Assembly (NCBI RefSeq): GCF_008693005.1
Contig: NZ_VXKE01000021.1
Coordinates: 1 to 64,000, forward strand
DNA: 64,000 nucleotides
Direction: 5' to 3'
From: Helicobacter canis
GTDB lineage: Bacteria; Campylobacterota; Campylobacteria; Campylobacterales; Helicobacteraceae
The notes under the pieces are model-generated. The model saw nothing but the letters and a program-made list of their open reading frames with translations, searched no databases and had not been told where the DNA came from. A program made the position numbers and the translations under genes. This document shows positions 18,234 to 26,149 of this stretch, in pieces; position 1 is the first letter of the stretch, and each line of letters starts with the position of its first letter.

Positions 18234-18713
18234 ATGTCTAATCACACAAACTATGATGTAAAAGCCCTAGGCTCACATACGACTTATGAGCATAACTACG
18301 CGCCAAGCTTGCTAGAAGCAGTCCCAAACCCCCACCCAGATACAGCGTATTTTGTCAAGTTTAACTGCCCAGAATTCACCTCTTTATGTCCTATCACAGG
18401 GCAGCCAGACTTTGCCACAATCTATATCAGCTATATCCCAGATGCGCTCATTGTAGAATCTAAATCACTTAAGCTCTATCTCTTTAGCTTTCGTAATCAC
18501 GGGGCATTCCACGAAGACTGCATTAACCTTATCCTTAAAGATCTTAACAAGCTTTTAGAGCCGCATTATATAGAAGTGTGGGGCAAGTTTCTCCCAAGGG
18601 GTGGGCTAAGTATCGATCCATATTGCAACTATGGCAAGGGGCAGTATCAGCAAATGGCACAAATGCGCCTAGCCAACCACGATCTCTACCCAGAGACAAT
18701 TACCAATCGCTAG
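18234..18713 (+). CDS. queF: 7-cyano-7-deazaguanine reductase
   Basis: QueF reduces preQ0 to preQ1 for queuosine in tRNA. The 159-residue type I enzyme has the catalytic Cys in [14 protein letters not shown] (about residue 45), the [17 protein letters not shown] motif that binds NADPH and substrate, and [12 protein letters not shown] near the end. ATG at 18234 has AAGGAG 7 nt upstream; the frame runs back to 18204 without support. Confidence 0.95.
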   Translation: MSNHTNYDVKALGSHTTYEHNYAPSLLEAVPNPHPDTAYFVKFNCPEFTSLCPITGQPDFATIYISYIPDALIVESKSLKLYLFSFRNHGAFHEDCINLILKDLNKLLEPHYIEVWGKFLPRGGLSIDPYCNYGKGQYQQMAQMRLANHDLYPETITNR

Positions 18714-18814
18714 ATCTAGCACTTTGCTTTGCGCGATCTTATGGTGTGAAGCTGGAGTCCAAATGCCTAGAATCCAAAAAGTGTTTTACCAAAGGAAGTG
18801 ATTTACTAAAGAAG

Positions 18815-18850
18815 AAAAGAGAAAGTGATAGCGGGGAGTCCCGCTATCTT
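18815..18850 (-). terminator. Rho-independent terminator after the outer-membrane protein gene
   Basis: A perfect 9-bp stem, GATAGCGGG (18827-18835) with CCCGCTATC (18840-18848), loop 4 nt. On the minus strand it is followed by a T/C-rich run (ACTTTCTCTTTTCTTC). It lies 10 nt after the stop codon at 18858. Confidence 0.75.
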
Positions 18851-18857
18851 GCAAGGC

Positions 18858-20012
18858 TTAGAATACAAGCTTTGCAAATGCTAGAGCATTGTGGAATTGG
18901 ATATTGTTGCCAAATCCATTGCCTACATAGCCGCCACCTACATCAATTCCCAAGCCTTCTCGCATAAAGCCTAGCTTCATATCAAGCACACGCACTGAAG
19001 CCACTGCTGAGAACTCACTATAATCGCCACCAGCATAGAGCACATCAAGCTTAACTCGCTCGTGTTCTACACCACCAAAGGCATACCAAGTGCTTGAGCC
19101 CGCACCAAAATACCCAGCGTGAGATGGCATCACATAGCGACCATAGAAGCGAGTGTTGTCGCTGATTGTTTTGATACCAGCATTATCGCCGACCATATAC
19201 CAACCACCACCAAGCTTGAATATATCTTGGAATCGAAGCTCTTCTTCAAGCTGCACGAAGAATGTGTTGCCATTCCAGCCATTTTGCCACATAAACTTAC
19301 CAGAAGTGATAGATTTTATCCCGCTACCACCTAGCACAAGTGCTGCTCTAGTCCCTGCTTGAAGCACATTGCTTTGCGCGTAAGAATCTAGGAAGTAATG
19401 CACAAATGGATCAACTTGGAAAATACCAAAGTCAAGGTTCGCACCACCAGCTATAATATCGCGCTTACCGATGTCAAAGTTATTGAAGCTCGATGGGAAG
19501 CGATGATATGCAGTAAGCTCGCTTGCAATACGCCCAGGCAATACACCATAAGTTGTATGATCATTGATCCAGCTAACCCAAATGTTTGACTTACCTAGAT
19601 TGTAGCTAAAGCCTACACCTTGCGCATAGCTATTGAGCCAGTCTGACTTCATAAAGCTGTTGCTAAATCGCCCTACATAGAAGTCAAATGTGCCGTTGTA
19701 GCGGAAATACAAATCGGAGAGATCAATGTATTTATCTCCATAGACATTATGCTTGGCATAGTCATTTGTCGCCCAAATTTGTGAGCCACCCCAGCCGCCG
19801 ACACCAAAGCCAACGCCGCTAGAGCCGATGTCAATCCCTAAATGTCCTGTAAAGCCACCATAATTAACGCCATCTTTATTAAGGTGTGTATAATCGCCAA
19901 ATTCTTGATTATATACCATACCTAAATGCCCAAATAGCTCTACATTCACTGCGCTCGCGCTTGTAGCAACTGCTGAAGCAAGAATAGCACTTACTAAAAG
20001 TTTGCTTTTCAT
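18858..20012 (-). CDS. Helicobacter outer-membrane protein (Hof-like beta-barrel)
   Basis: The 384-residue precursor begins with a signal peptide (MKSKLLVSAILASAVATSASA) and then runs as alternating aromatic/glycine beta strands, with a C-terminal Phe (LAFAKLVF), as expected for outer-membrane insertion by BamA. Segments such as VELFGHLGMVYNQ, YVGRFSNSFMKSDWLNSYAQG and RFYGRYVMPSHAGYFG resemble the Hof/OprD-like porin family of Helicobacter. The start at 20012 has AAGGA in AAGGATACAAG; the open frame to 20141 is upstream sequence. Likely a porin; substrate unknown. Confidence 0.82.
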   Translation of the reverse strand: MKSKLLVSAILASAVATSASAVNVELFGHLGMVYNQEFGDYTHLNKDGVNYGGFTGHLGIDIGSSGVGFGVGGWGGSQIWATNDYAKHNVYGDKYIDLSDLYFRYNGTFDFYVGRFSNSFMKSDWLNSYAQGVGFSYNLGKSNIWVSWINDHTTYGVLPGRIASELTAYHRFPSSFNNFDIGKRDIIAGGANLDFGIFQVDPFVHYFLDSYAQSNVLQAGTRAALVLGGSGIKSITSGKFMWQNGWNGNTFFVQLEEELRFQDIFKLGGGWYMVGDNAGIKTISDNTRFYGRYVMPSHAGYFGAGSSTWYAFGGVEHERVKLDVLYAGGDYSEFSAVASVRVLDMKLGFMREGLGIDVGGGYVGNGFGNNIQFHNALAFAKLVF

Positions 20013-20053
20013 CTTGTATCCTTTGTTGTTGGGTTTGAGCTTTGCTCGTGGAA

Positions 20054-20059
20054 AGTATA
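20054..20059 (-). promoter_or_regulatory. -10 box for the outer-membrane protein gene
   Basis: On the minus strand TATACT in GATATACTTTCC, 42 nt before the ATG, behind an A/T-rich stretch. Confidence 0.4.
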
Positions 20060-20234
20060 TCGACAAAATGTGAAATAATTTAATAGAAAAGTTAATGAAA
20101 GTGTAAATGGGACACAAGCAATGCAGAGCTTTGAGCCACAAACACTCTTAGCCCCATCTCGCAATTGTGTCGTATTTCCCAAGCAAAGTCCCTAGAGAAA
20201 TAAAACCTTACATAGGGCTTAATTGTCAAAGAGC

Positions 20235-22439
20235 TTATTTCTTAGCAATCCTTTCAATCACCGCATTAAAGCTTTTACTTGGTCGCATAATGGTTTCTGC
20301 CTTATTGTCATCAAATTTATAATATCCGCCTAGATCTACTTTCACGCCTTGTGCGGAGTTAAACTCTGCTCTAATAGAATCTTGCTTAGATTCTAGCTCA
20401 TTAGCAATAGGCGTAAAGAATGCTGCGATAGTAGAATCCACTTTTTGCTCACTCAACGCCCTAGCAAAATACATCGCCAAGTAAAAATGGCTTGTGCGGT
20501 TGTCATCTTCGCCCACTTTGCGTGAGGGAGCTTTGTTGTTATCAAGCCATTGTGAAGTCGCAGAATCTAGTGCGTCTGCTAGCACCTTTGCCTTAGGGCT
20601 ATTTTGCTTTTGCGCGTAGAATTCTAGGCTTGCTTGCAGAGCTAAAAACTCGCCCAAGCTATCCCAACGCAAGTGATTTTCTTCCACAAGCTGTTCTACC
20701 TGCTTTGGCGCACTGCCTCCAGCCCCGGTTTCAAACATCGCCCCGCCATTTAGCATAGGCACGACGGAGAGCATTTTCGCACTTGTGCCAAGCTCTAAAA
20801 TGGGGAAAAGATCCGTCAAATAATCACGCAAAACATTGCCTGTAATAGAGATAGCATTTTTCCCAGCGCGGATAAGGCGTAAGGATTCTAAACACGCTTC
20901 CTTTGGGGCTAAAATGGCTATGTCTTTGCCCTTTTCTTGTAGTCTTTTCTTAACTAAATCAATCATAATTTTATTACTAGCCCTTTTAGAATCTAGCCAG
21001 AAAATCGCCTTATCCCCTGTTAAATCCGCCCTTTCAATCCCTAAATCAATCCAATTTTGCACCGCATCAAATTTCGCTTGATTTGCTCTATAAATATCGC
21101 CCTTTTTCACGCGATGAGTAAGCAGCTCTCTATCGCTAGAATCCACAATGATAAACTCCCCATCACTTGGGGCGACAAAGGTTTTATCGTGTGAGCCATA
21201 TTCTTGTGCTTTTTTCGCCATTAAGCCTACATTGCTGACACTGCCTAAAGTCGCAGGATTAAGCTCTCCATTAGCCTTTAAATCTTCAATCACGGCTTCA
21301 TAAATAGTCGCATAAGTTTTATCAGGGATCACCGCGTTTGCATCGCATTCCTTGCCGTCTTTATCCCATAATCTCGCGCCATTTTTTAGCATAGCAGGCA
21401 TTGAAGCATCTACAATCACATCGCTTGGGATATGCAGATTGGTAATGCCTTTGTCGGAATTTACCATAGAGATTTTGGCGGATTTTTCTAAAATCTCATT
21501 GTATTTCGCAAGAATCGCCGCTTTTTTGGGGCTGGATTCTATCTTTGTAAGTAGCTCACTTATGCCATTATTGGCATTCACACCTAAAGATTCTAGCTCG
21601 TCTTTAAATTCGCTAAAAAGCTCCTTAAAATACGCCTTCACCGCATAGCCAAAGAGAATTGGATCGCTTACTTTCATCATCGTAGCCTTTAAATGCAGTG
21701 AAAAGAGTATATCTTGCTTTTTGCAGGATTCAATCTCTTCTGTGTAAAACTCACTTAGCTTTTGTGCGTCCATAAAGGTGGCATCTAGTATCTCATTTGC
21801 CCCCAGCTTTAGCCCATCTTTTAGCACTTTTTGTCCGCTAGAATCTTTGAAAACAATCTTTGCCGTTGTGGGAGATTCTATCAAAACCGCCTTTTCATTA
21901 TCAAAGAAATCGCCCTCTTTCATATAGCTCACACAGCTTTTTGAGCTTTTATCAAAGGGCGTTACTCGGTAGGGATTTTTCTGTGCGTAGGATTTGACCG
22001 CATTGGTGCTACGGCGGTCAGAATTGCCCTGTCGTAAAACAGGATTCACCGCTGAGCCTAGCACTTTTTGATATTTTTCTTTCACTGCCTTTTCTTGCTC
22101 GTTGCTTGGCTCATCAGGGAAATCTGGCACATTATAGCCCTTTGCTTGCAGCTCTTTAATGGCGTTTTTAAGCTGGGGGATTGAAGCGGAGATATTTGGG
22201 GTTTTGATAAGGTTGGCATTTGGCGTTTTGACAAGCTCACCAAGCTGACTTAGGGCGTCTTCTACGCGTTGGTCTGCTTTTAAACCCTCCGGGAACTGCG
22301 CTAAGATTCTAGCACTTAGCGAAATATCAGCAGTCTCTACTTTGATGTCGGCGTGGTTTAAAAAAGCTTTTGCGATAGGCAGAAATGAGTAGGTCGCTAG
22401 GGCTGGGGATTCATCTGTGAGTGTGTAGGTGATTTTCAT
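20235..22439 (-). CDS. icd: Monomeric NADP-dependent isocitrate dehydrogenase
   Basis: The enzyme oxidises isocitrate to 2-oxoglutarate in the TCA cycle. At 734 residues it is the large monomeric type (Icd2), unrelated in length to the 420-residue dimer. Landmarks: TYTLTDESPALATYSFLP at the start, VLRQGNSDRRSTNAVKSYA (substrate binding, about residue 133), SLHLKATMMKVSDPILFG, and NGGAMFETGAGGSAPKQVEQ near residue 570. Single-gene unit; AAAGGA upstream of ATG. Confidence 0.95.
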   Translation of the reverse strand: MKITYTLTDESPALATYSFLPIAKAFLNHADIKVETADISLSARILAQFPEGLKADQRVEDALSQLGELVKTPNANLIKTPNISASIPQLKNAIKELQAKGYNVPDFPDEPSNEQEKAVKEKYQKVLGSAVNPVLRQGNSDRRSTNAVKSYAQKNPYRVTPFDKSSKSCVSYMKEGDFFDNEKAVLIESPTTAKIVFKDSSGQKVLKDGLKLGANEILDATFMDAQKLSEFYTEEIESCKKQDILFSLHLKATMMKVSDPILFGYAVKAYFKELFSEFKDELESLGVNANNGISELLTKIESSPKKAAILAKYNEILEKSAKISMVNSDKGITNLHIPSDVIVDASMPAMLKNGARLWDKDGKECDANAVIPDKTYATIYEAVIEDLKANGELNPATLGSVSNVGLMAKKAQEYGSHDKTFVAPSDGEFIIVDSSDRELLTHRVKKGDIYRANQAKFDAVQNWIDLGIERADLTGDKAIFWLDSKRASNKIMIDLVKKRLQEKGKDIAILAPKEACLESLRLIRAGKNAISITGNVLRDYLTDLFPILELGTSAKMLSVVPMLNGGAMFETGAGGSAPKQVEQLVEENHLRWDSLGEFLALQASLEFYAQKQNSPKAKVLADALDSATSQWLDNNKAPSRKVGEDDNRTSHFYLAMYFARALSEQKVDSTIAAFFTPIANELESKQDSIRAEFNSAQGVKVDLGGYYKFDDNKAETIMRPSKSFNAVIERIAKK

Positions 22440-22611
22440 CGTGTGTCCTTTGTGGTGAATTACAGAGAGTGGATTCTAGTATAGCAAAATCACTTTAAAA
22501 TCAATACAAGTTTAGCTCGAAGTTTAGCCCAAAGTATCCAAACACCACAGCTTAAAAATATCGCGCCATTGACCGATATAGCTAGCACGACTTTAGCTCT
22601 AAGGAGATTGT

Positions 22612-23109
22612 ATGAAACCACAGATAAAAAGCACCGCCCTATCCATAGCGGCGAGCCTATGTCTAGGAGTGTGTGCATTAGGTGCGCAGGTAGATGCGCA
22701 AGCAGCATATTTGGATACGCAAGCAAGTATCAATACCGCAGCTAGTGCGCCCTATGAGAGTCCCTTTATCACTTCTGTCGCGGAGCAAGATATACTTGAG
22801 ATAGAGGCTGTGGGCATTGGTGTGGCACCTAGCGAGTCCTGCTCGCCAGCGCAGGCGGTGGCTCTTGCCAAAAGAGCGGCGATCATCGATGCGTATCGCC
22901 ACTTAGGTGAGCAGATGTATGGTATCAAGCTTAATGCAAACGACACGGTGCAAAATATGGTGCTAAAAAACTCCAGCATTAAAACAAAGCTAAACGCCCT
23001 TATCCGTGGTGCTAAGGTGCGCGAGAGTGCGTGTGAGCAGGGGATCTGCCAAGTAACAATGGAGCTAAAGCTTGATGGCAAGGTGTGGTCGCAGGTGTTA
23101 GGGATTTAG
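22612..23109 (+). CDS. LPP20/FlgP-like secreted protein
   Basis: The 165-residue protein starts with a signal peptide ending near ALGA. The C-terminal half fits the LPP20 domain (PF02169): VALAKRAAIIDAYRHLGEQ, YGIKLNANDTVQN, then IRGAKVRESACEQGICQVTMEL. FlgP of Campylobacter and LPP20 of H. pylori share this domain. A Cys near residue 17-21 is present but no clear lipobox, so lipidation is uncertain. AAGGAG precedes the ATG. Flagellar or envelope role is inference. Confidence 0.7.
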   Translation: MKPQIKSTALSIAASLCLGVCALGAQVDAQAAYLDTQASINTAASAPYESPFITSVAEQDILEIEAVGIGVAPSESCSPAQAVALAKRAAIIDAYRHLGEQMYGIKLNANDTVQNMVLKNSSIKTKLNALIRGAKVRESACEQGICQVTMELKLDGKVWSQVLGI

Positions 23110-23171
23110 CTAGCGGGCTAGATTTAGCTAACACTTGGGCTAGATTCTAGGGAGGCTAGCTGCTTTAGATT

Positions 23172-23678
23172 CTAGCTTTTGGGGAGGTGCTCTTGGGTCG
23201 CTCTATGGTAGTGGGCGATAATGCGCTGTATATCATAGCTCTTGCGCGCAAGCTCCCTTGCGTTTTGCCCCATAAGCTCTCTTGCGGTGGAATCTAGAGC
23301 GATAAACTTCTGCATAGCATTTGCTAGGGATTTTGCATCACGCACTTGGCATAGAAAGCCATTGGGATAGCCATTGTCAAATGTTTTTATTAAATGTTTG
23401 CAGCCACTTGCATTGCTTGTGATGATGGGTTTGCCCATACTGAGTGCTTCTAGCAAGCTTACACTTACCCCCTCCCTATAGCTTGGTAGCACCACACAAG
23501 AGCTAGATTCTAAAAATGGGCGGACATCTTTTGTGCTGCCTAAATATTCTATAATCCCCTGTTCTTGCCAAGCTAGAATCTGCTCTTTACTTATGGCACT
23601 AGGATTTTCACAATCACTTGCGCCCAAAAGCTGGAAGCTAATTTTAAGTGAAAGTTTTGTTATGCCCCCCCCCCCCAT
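23172..23678 (-). CDS. C-terminal half of a GT4 glycosyltransferase, out of frame (phase OFF)
   Basis: This frame encodes the nucleotide-sugar-binding domain of a GT4 enzyme: FQLLGASDCENPSA, YLGSTKDVRPFLES, VVLPSYREGVSVSLLEALSMG (the E-x7-E region) and SYDIQRIIAHYH. It begins within a G12 tract and continues the N-terminal domain that ends at 23644 in the other frame. If the tract were 11 (or 14 or 8) Gs, the two parts would form one enzyme reading ESNGGGGITKLSLK across the junction. With 12 Gs the protein is split. The family resembles PglA-like sugar transferases. Confidence 0.8.
   Translation of the reverse strand: MGGGGITKLSLKISFQLLGASDCENPSAISKEQILAWQEQGIIEYLGSTKDVRPFLESSSCVVLPSYREGVSVSLLEALSMGKPIITSNASGCKHLIKTFDNGYPNGFLCQVRDAKSLANAMQKFIALDSTARELMGQNARELARKSYDIQRIIAHYHRATQEHLPKS
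23486..23640. repeat. About 155-bp direct repeat, copy 1 (GT4 C-domain)
   Basis: Nearly matches 25036-25190, roughly 90 percent by eye. Both encode the LLGASDCENPSAISKEQI segment. Recombination between them would remove about 1.55 kb. Confidence 0.8.
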
Positions 23679-25245
23679 TAGATTCTACTCTATTAGCTTC
23701 TTTGATAGAATCTTGCACCATTTTTGCCGCTTCTACAAACTCACCAACCCCCTTATCCCATAGCATTCTAGCCACAAGTAAAAAGACTATTTCCTTTTGC
23801 TCCACTTGCTCTTGCTCCCCTTGTTTTTCTGCTTTGACATCGCTGCTTTTAGGGGAGAAATACTCCGTATCCACTCCCTCACTATCAAGCAAAAAGGCTT
23901 GATTTTGTTTAATTAACTTATATGATAAAAACTCTTGCTTATCATCATTGTTTAAAAACCACACTTCTTGTGTTTTGCTAAGCGCAAAGCGATACATCTT
24001 GCATACAATAGAGCGTAGCACACGCTTTTTAAGACTACTTGTTTTGCCTTTGTCATTGATAAATACATAGCCAAGCCCCGTGATGAGCGCGATATTTGGG
24101 ATTTTTAGGAAATTACACACGCTTGAGGAGTAAATGGCTGGTTTTATCGTGTAGTTAAACACGAGGGCTGGGCGTATGAGCTTTAGGAGTTTGTGGAGCA
24201 TAGTGATTGTGCGGAAGTCTTTAAGGGGATTAAGGGAGCGGGAATCTAAGTAGAGATTATGCGTGATAAAACCTTCTTGCTGCAAAGCCTGTGTGCTAGA
24301 GTCAAAGGGGGCTATGATATGGATAGTAAAGCCACTTTTTTGCAAGGACTTTAGGACTTGGAGGCGGAAGTTGTGCATAGCAAAGCAAGTGTTGCTTACA
24401 AAAACTAGGTTTGCGTGCGATTCAGCTTTGCTTGGTTTGGGCGTTGGCTTTTGGGCTAGAATCGCGGATTGCTGCGGCGAGTCGGCGGTTACATACACTC
24501 TAGTATGCGCCCTTGACTCGCCTTGCAAAGCCACGATTCTAACCTCAAAATCCTGCCGCCTAGTTTCGTTTTTAGAGTCTGTGTTATTGTGTGAAAGCCT
24601 AGAATCCTGCGCCGACTTTAGATTCTGGGGTTTTTTGTCATTGCGAGCAAGCGCGCTAGTGTCTGCGTGGCAATCCACTTGCACACTAGAATCTAGCTCG
24701 GTTTGTTTCTCCCCTACTGCTTTTTTATAGCACTCAACAATCCGCGCTACATCAAACCGCCCTTTCACAAGCTCCCTAGCCTTTGTGCCCATTTGCATAA
24801 GAGCATTGTGGGTATGTGGAAGTTCATTTGAGAGTAGCAGAGATATTGCAAGGCTTAAGGCTTGTGCGTCTTTTGGCGGGATAAGGATACCATTTTGCCC
24901 GATAAGGAGATTTTCATAAGGCATAAGGGGTGGGGCGACACATTCTCTGCAGCCTGCGATATTTGTGGTGATGATTGCCTTGCCCATACTCATTGCCTCT
25001 AGCAAAACTCTAGGCACACCCTCTTTATATGAGCTTGGTAGCACTACGCAAGTTGCAGATTCTAAAAAGGGGCGGACATCTTTTGTGCTGCCTAAATATT
25101 CTATAATCCCTTGTTCTTGCCACGCTAGAATCTGCTCTTTACTTATAGCACTAGGATTTTCACAATCACTTGCCCCTAAAAGCTGGAATCTAGGGAGCTG
25201 AAATTTAGGGGGTTTAAGGCATTTGCGTGGGATTTTAGGCGGCAT
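23644..25245 (-). CDS. Mosaic ORF: headless GT4 C-domain, repeat linker, then GT4 N-domain
   Basis: The 533-residue frame has three parts. Residues about 18-180 are a GT4 C-terminal domain with no N-terminal domain (FQLLGASDCENPSA, VLPSSYKEGVPRVLLEAMSMG). Residues about 181-280 are translated repeat sequence (VDCHADTSALARND, TADSPQQ). From about 283 a second GT4 N-terminal domain begins (LVFVSNTCFAMHNFRL, ITGLGYVFINDKG, LVARMLWDKGVGEF) and stops soon after the G12 tract. The start ATG lies inside the end of the upstream GT2 gene by an 11-nt overlap. The arrangement looks like the product of recombination between repeated domains. Confidence 0.75.
   Translation of the reverse strand: MPPKIPRKCLKPPKFQLPRFQLLGASDCENPSAISKEQILAWQEQGIIEYLGSTKDVRPFLESATCVVLPSSYKEGVPRVLLEAMSMGKAIITTNIAGCRECVAPPLMPYENLLIGQNGILIPPKDAQALSLAISLLLSNELPHTHNALMQMGTKARELVKGRFDVARIVECYKKAVGEKQTELDSSVQVDCHADTSALARNDKKPQNLKSAQDSRLSHNNTDSKNETRRQDFEVRIVALQGESRAHTRVYVTADSPQQSAILAQKPTPKPSKAESHANLVFVSNTCFAMHNFRLQVLKSLQKSGFTIHIIAPFDSSTQALQQEGFITHNLYLDSRSLNPLKDFRTITMLHKLLKLIRPALVFNYTIKPAIYSSSVCNFLKIPNIALITGLGYVFINDKGKTSSLKKRVLRSIVCKMYRFALSKTQEVWFLNNDDKQEFLSYKLIKQNQAFLLDSEGVDTEYFSPKSSDVKAEKQGEQEQVEQKEIVFLLVARMLWDKGVGEFVEAAKMVQDSIKEANRVESNGGGGHNKTFT
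23665..23676. repeat. C12 tract (G12 coding): phase-variable switch, currently OFF
   Basis: Twelve Cs on the plus strand. With 12 the N-terminal frame reads into CATAAC.. and stops after six codons; in-frame joining to the C-terminal half needs n+1 divisible by three. Confidence 0.85.
24421..24712. repeat. Composite palindromic-repeat block, translated
   Basis: Contains a hairpin with stems GGCGAGTC/GACTCGCC around an inner ACATAC..GTATGC stem (about 24476-24523), and a TCATTGCGAG..GGCAATCCA unit (about 24639-24680). Read in frame as the linker of the mosaic GT4 ORF. Confidence 0.75.
25036..25190. repeat. About 155-bp direct repeat, copy 2 (GT4 C-domain)
   Basis: Partner of 23486-23640; see that entry. 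Confidence 0.8.
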
Positions 25246-26149
25246 TGTATCCGCCTAGCTTTGCTTGTGGGGCAAAAGAATTGTCTAAGGCAAAAGAAGT
25301 GAAGTGATAAGATGGGGCAAAAGCAATATGATATGTGAGATAAAGCCGCCTAGATTCTAGTGCTGCCCCCCCCCCAATCAACATTACAAGCCTATGAAAC
25401 ATCTTGCGCAATGGCTTTAGCACGACAAAGATAGGGAAAGTGCTTAAGCCATTGTCCCGCCACGCACGAGCGCACTCAAGATTGGCGCGCATAATATTGC
25501 TAAGGCTTGCATTGGAAGTCCCGCCCACACGCATTTTGACAAAGCATTCATCAATGTATAGGGACTTTGCTTGATACTTTTGCAAAAATCGCAGCATAAT
25601 CTCATAATCCGCTGCGATTGTGTAGGAGAGATTAAACCCACCATAGCGCGTATAAAGAGCCTTTCTCGCATAGAAGCTTGGGTGTGGCGGGTGGAATCCT
25701 AGCGTGAAATCGTGGCTTTTTAACGCCTTGCCATTAAATGGTCGTAGTGGTTGTAATGTGTGGCTTATATACACAATATTTGCATAGACAATATCAATGG
25801 AATCAGGCTTATCAAACCCCCAAGCGATAAACTCTAGCACAAGATTTGAAGCGAAAAAGTCATCAGCATTTAAGAAGCCCACAATCTCTCCGCGTGCCTT
25901 TTCTAAGCCCTTATTCATACCATCATAAATCCCCAAATCCCTTTGGCTAAAGACTTGTAGGCTCACACCTTTTGCGCGATATTGTGGGCGGTAGGATTCT
26001 ATGATTGATAGCGTGGAGTCGCTGCTTTGATTATCGATGATGATATGCTCAAAGTCGGTATAGCTCTGCGCTAGTGCAGAATCTAGCGTGCTAGCGATGG
26101 TTGCGGCGGAGTTGAAGGTGGTGGTGATGAGGGAGATTTTAGGCAGCAT
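25235..26149 (-). CDS. Family 2 glycosyltransferase (WcaA-like)
   Basis: The 304-residue protein has a GT2 fold: LISLITTTFNS-type start (ISLITTTFNSAATIASTL), the nucleotide-binding IIIDNQSSDST, the GLEKARGEIVGFLNADDFF with the DxD-like motif near residue 98, and FHPPHPSFYARK. The G10 tract at 25375-25366 lies behind the catalytic domain (LVMLIGGGAALES) and is in the frame that gives a 40-residue tail. Nine or eleven Gs would end the protein within six codons. ATG is embedded in the upstream gene's end (overlap ATGCTGCCTAA). Confidence 0.85.
   Translation of the reverse strand: MLPKISLITTTFNSAATIASTLDSALAQSYTDFEHIIIDNQSSDSTLSIIESYRPQYRAKGVSLQVFSQRDLGIYDGMNKGLEKARGEIVGFLNADDFFASNLVLEFIAWGFDKPDSIDIVYANIVYISHTLQPLRPFNGKALKSHDFTLGFHPPHPSFYARKALYTRYGGFNLSYTIAADYEIMLRFLQKYQAKSLYIDECFVKMRVGGTSNASLSNIMRANLECARAWRDNGLSTFPIFVVLKPLRKMFHRLVMLIGGGAALESRRLYLTYHIAFAPSYHFTSFALDNSFAPQAKLGGYNAA
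25366..25375. repeat. C10 tract (G10 coding) near the 3' end of a GT2 gene
   Basis: Ten Cs; the current frame continues to the overlap with the next ORF at 25245. Confidence 0.85.
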
